The notes under the pieces: model-generated | The model's input: the letters and a program-made list of their open reading frames with translations, nothing else | Told to the model about the DNA's origin: nothing | Database searches by the model: none | Shown here: piece after piece, positions 62,811 through 64,000 of the stretch | How the letters are laid out: every line of letters begins with the position of its first letter | Position numbering within the stretch: the first letter of the stretch is position 1 | NCBI RefSeq assembly: GCF_900188225.1 | Contig: NZ_FZOC01000011.1 | Location: 1-64,000, forward strand | DNA length: 64,000 nucleotides | Direction: 5' to 3' | Origin: Humidesulfovibrio mexicanus | GTDB lineage: Bacteria; Desulfobacterota; Desulfovibrionia; Desulfovibrionales; Desulfovibrionaceae | Position numbers and translations under genes: made by a program

Positions 62811-64000
62811 GCGGGTCCGGTGGCCGGGCCGCCCCCGGACGAGGCCCCGCCGCCCGAGGTGGTCTCCGGGCGGAGCAGCGGGAACAGGATGACCTCCCGG
62901 ATGGAGGGGGAATCGGTCAAAAGCATGACGAGGCGGTCGATGCCGACGCCTTGGCCAGCGGCGGGAGGCATCCCGTACTCAAGGGCGCGCACGTAGTCCT
63001 CGTCCATGAAGTGCGCCTCGTCGTCGCCGGCGGCCTTTTCCTTCACCTGCTCCTCGAAGCGGCCACGCTGATCCACGGGGTCGTTCAGCTCGGAAAAGGC
63101 GTTGGCCAGCTCGCGGCCCACCACGAACAGCTCGAAGCGGTCGGTGATGTCCGGATTCTCCTCGTTCCTGCGGGAGAGCGGCGAAATATCCGTGGGGTAA
63201 TGATAGATGAAGTGCGGCTGGATGAGCTTGGGCTCCACGAAGATGTCGAAGAGCTTGGCCTGCAGCTTGCCCAGCTTTTCGCCCTTGATGACCTTCTCCC
63301 CGCTCTTGCGCACCAGCGCCGCGCACTTCTCGTAGTCGCCGTAGACCTCCGGGTCCACGCCGCCGATTTTCTCGATGGACTCGTGGAAGGTCATGCGCAC
63401 CCACTTGCCAGGGGTGAGGTCGATGTCCTGCCCCTGGTACTGCACGACGGTCGAGCCGCACACCTCCCGCGCCACCCCGGCGATCATGTCCTCGGTGAGG
63501 TCCATGAGGTCGCGGAAGTCGGCGAAGGCCCAGTAGAACTCAAGCATCGTGAACTCCGGGTTGTGCCGGGTACTGATGCCCTCGTTGCGGAAATTGCGAT
63601 TGATTTCGTAGACCTTCTCGAACCCGCCCACGAGCAGGCGCTTCAGGTACAGCTCCGGCGCAATGCGCATGTAGAGCTTCATGTCCAGCGCGTTGTGGTG
63701 GGTCTCAAACGGCTTGGCCGTGGCCCCGCCGGGGATGGGCTGCATCATGGGCGTCTCAACCTCAAGGAAGCCCTTGGAGTCGAGGTAGTTGCGGATGCCG
63801 CGCACGATCATGGTGCGCTTGCGGAAAATTTCGCTGGTCTTGGGCGTGACGATGAGGTCCACGTAGCGCTGACGGTAGCGCGTCTCCATGTCCTTCAGGC
63901 CGTGGTACTTCTCCGGCAGGGGGCGCATGGACTTGGTGACAAGCGACACGGACCGTGCGCGCAGGGTCAGCTCGCCGGTCTTGGTGCGGAACAGCTCGCC
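62807..64000 (-). CDS. lysS: Lysyl-tRNA synthetase, 5' end outside window
   Basis: The last 397 residues of a class II LysRS; the reading frame is still open at the right edge (first codons visible read [15 protein letters not shown]). Motif 1 lies near [11 protein letters not shown], motif 2 is [20 protein letters not shown] and motif 3 is [13 protein letters not shown]. After motif 3 there is an unusual Gly/Ser/Pro-rich tail of about 20 residues. Cotranscribed with lolC, into which it overlaps. Confidence 0.96.
   Translation of the reverse strand, partial: GELFRTKTGELTLRARSVSLVTKSMRPLPEKYHGLKDMETRYRQRYVDLIVTPKTSEIFRKRTMIVRGIRNYLDSKGFLEVETPMMQPIPGGATAKPFETHHNALDMKLYMRIAPELYLKRLLVGGFEKVYEINRNFRNEGISTRHNPEFTMLEFYWAFADFRDLMDLTEDMIAGVAREVCGSTVVQYQGQDIDLTPGKWVRMTFHESIEKIGGVDPEVYGDYEKCAALVRKSGEKVIKGEKLGKLQAKLFDIFVEPKLIQPHFIYHYPTDISPLSRRNEENPDITDRFELFVVGRELANAFSELNDPVDQRGRFEEQVKEKAAGDDEAHFMDEDYVRALEYGMPPAAGQGVGIDRLVMLLTDSPSIREVILFPLLRPETTSGGGASSGGGPATGPA

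Overview
The window is high-GC DNA from a Gram-negative bacterium. Evidence for that envelope is the Tol-Pal set, an LPS lipid A/BamA/Lol cluster and GmhA. The mix of LpxI (not LpxH), a BamA with an extra N-terminal domain, an APS-kinase-like gene, the C69 dipeptidase and orphan Rhs cores fits a sulfate-reducing Desulfovibrionales relative. That assignment is inferred from gene content, not from any search. Many genes start at GTG or TTG and neighbours often overlap by 1-14 nt, so several starts below were chosen from ribosome-binding sites.

Left end (1-2357): an orphan Rhs core with a swapped-in C-terminal domain, followed 3 nt later by a four-helix membrane protein. Both sit on the 3' side of a tRNA-Ala(GGC) gene and look like a toxin-immunity cassette at an island boundary. 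Region 2502-11569 holds a secreted C69 peptidase, a small unknown protein, an MltF-type lytic transglycosylase, a YfhO-like membrane protein, a MacB-like ABC pair and a methyltransferase.

Region 11785-26573 is the most interesting part. Six tightly coupled plus-strand genes encode a membrane-anchored TPR protein, an exported TPR protein, a BcsC/PgaA-like TPR plus beta-barrel porin, a processive GT2 glycosyltransferase, a GH26 lipoprotein and a PilZ protein. Together they look like a complete synthase-dependent exopolysaccharide machine with c-di-GMP input. Its last gene runs convergently into, and overlaps by 9 nt, a three-gene partner-switching module: a CHASE1-PAS-PAS-PP2C phosphatase, a STAS antagonist and an RsbW-like kinase, with no sigma factor nearby. 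An exported caspase-like protein and a GAF protein with a DHp-like helix but no ATPase domain follow.

Region 26638-34790 holds a LysR regulator with an adjacent palindrome, an exported double carboxymuconolactone-decarboxylase-fold protein, a full branched-chain amino-acid ABC transporter (livKHMGF, with a terminator after livK), and gmhA-pgpA. Region 34933-41736 is a pal-tolB-tolA-tolR-tolQ cluster preceded by miaB, a bifunctional nuclease and a PHP phosphoesterase. Region 41866-45974 has a small kinase cluster (PfkB, APH-like, CysC-like, ICMT-like), cutA and a monoheme cytochrome c. Region 46189-51041 has nth-tgt-ydcF, fur with a divergent 56-residue membrane protein, and a YihY protein.

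The right end (51058-64000) is one long leftward envelope operon, lysS-lolC-lolD-bamA-ompH-lpxD-fabZ-lpxA-lpxI-asmA. It makes lipid A, exports lipoproteins and assembles outer-membrane proteins. lysS runs off the window edge.
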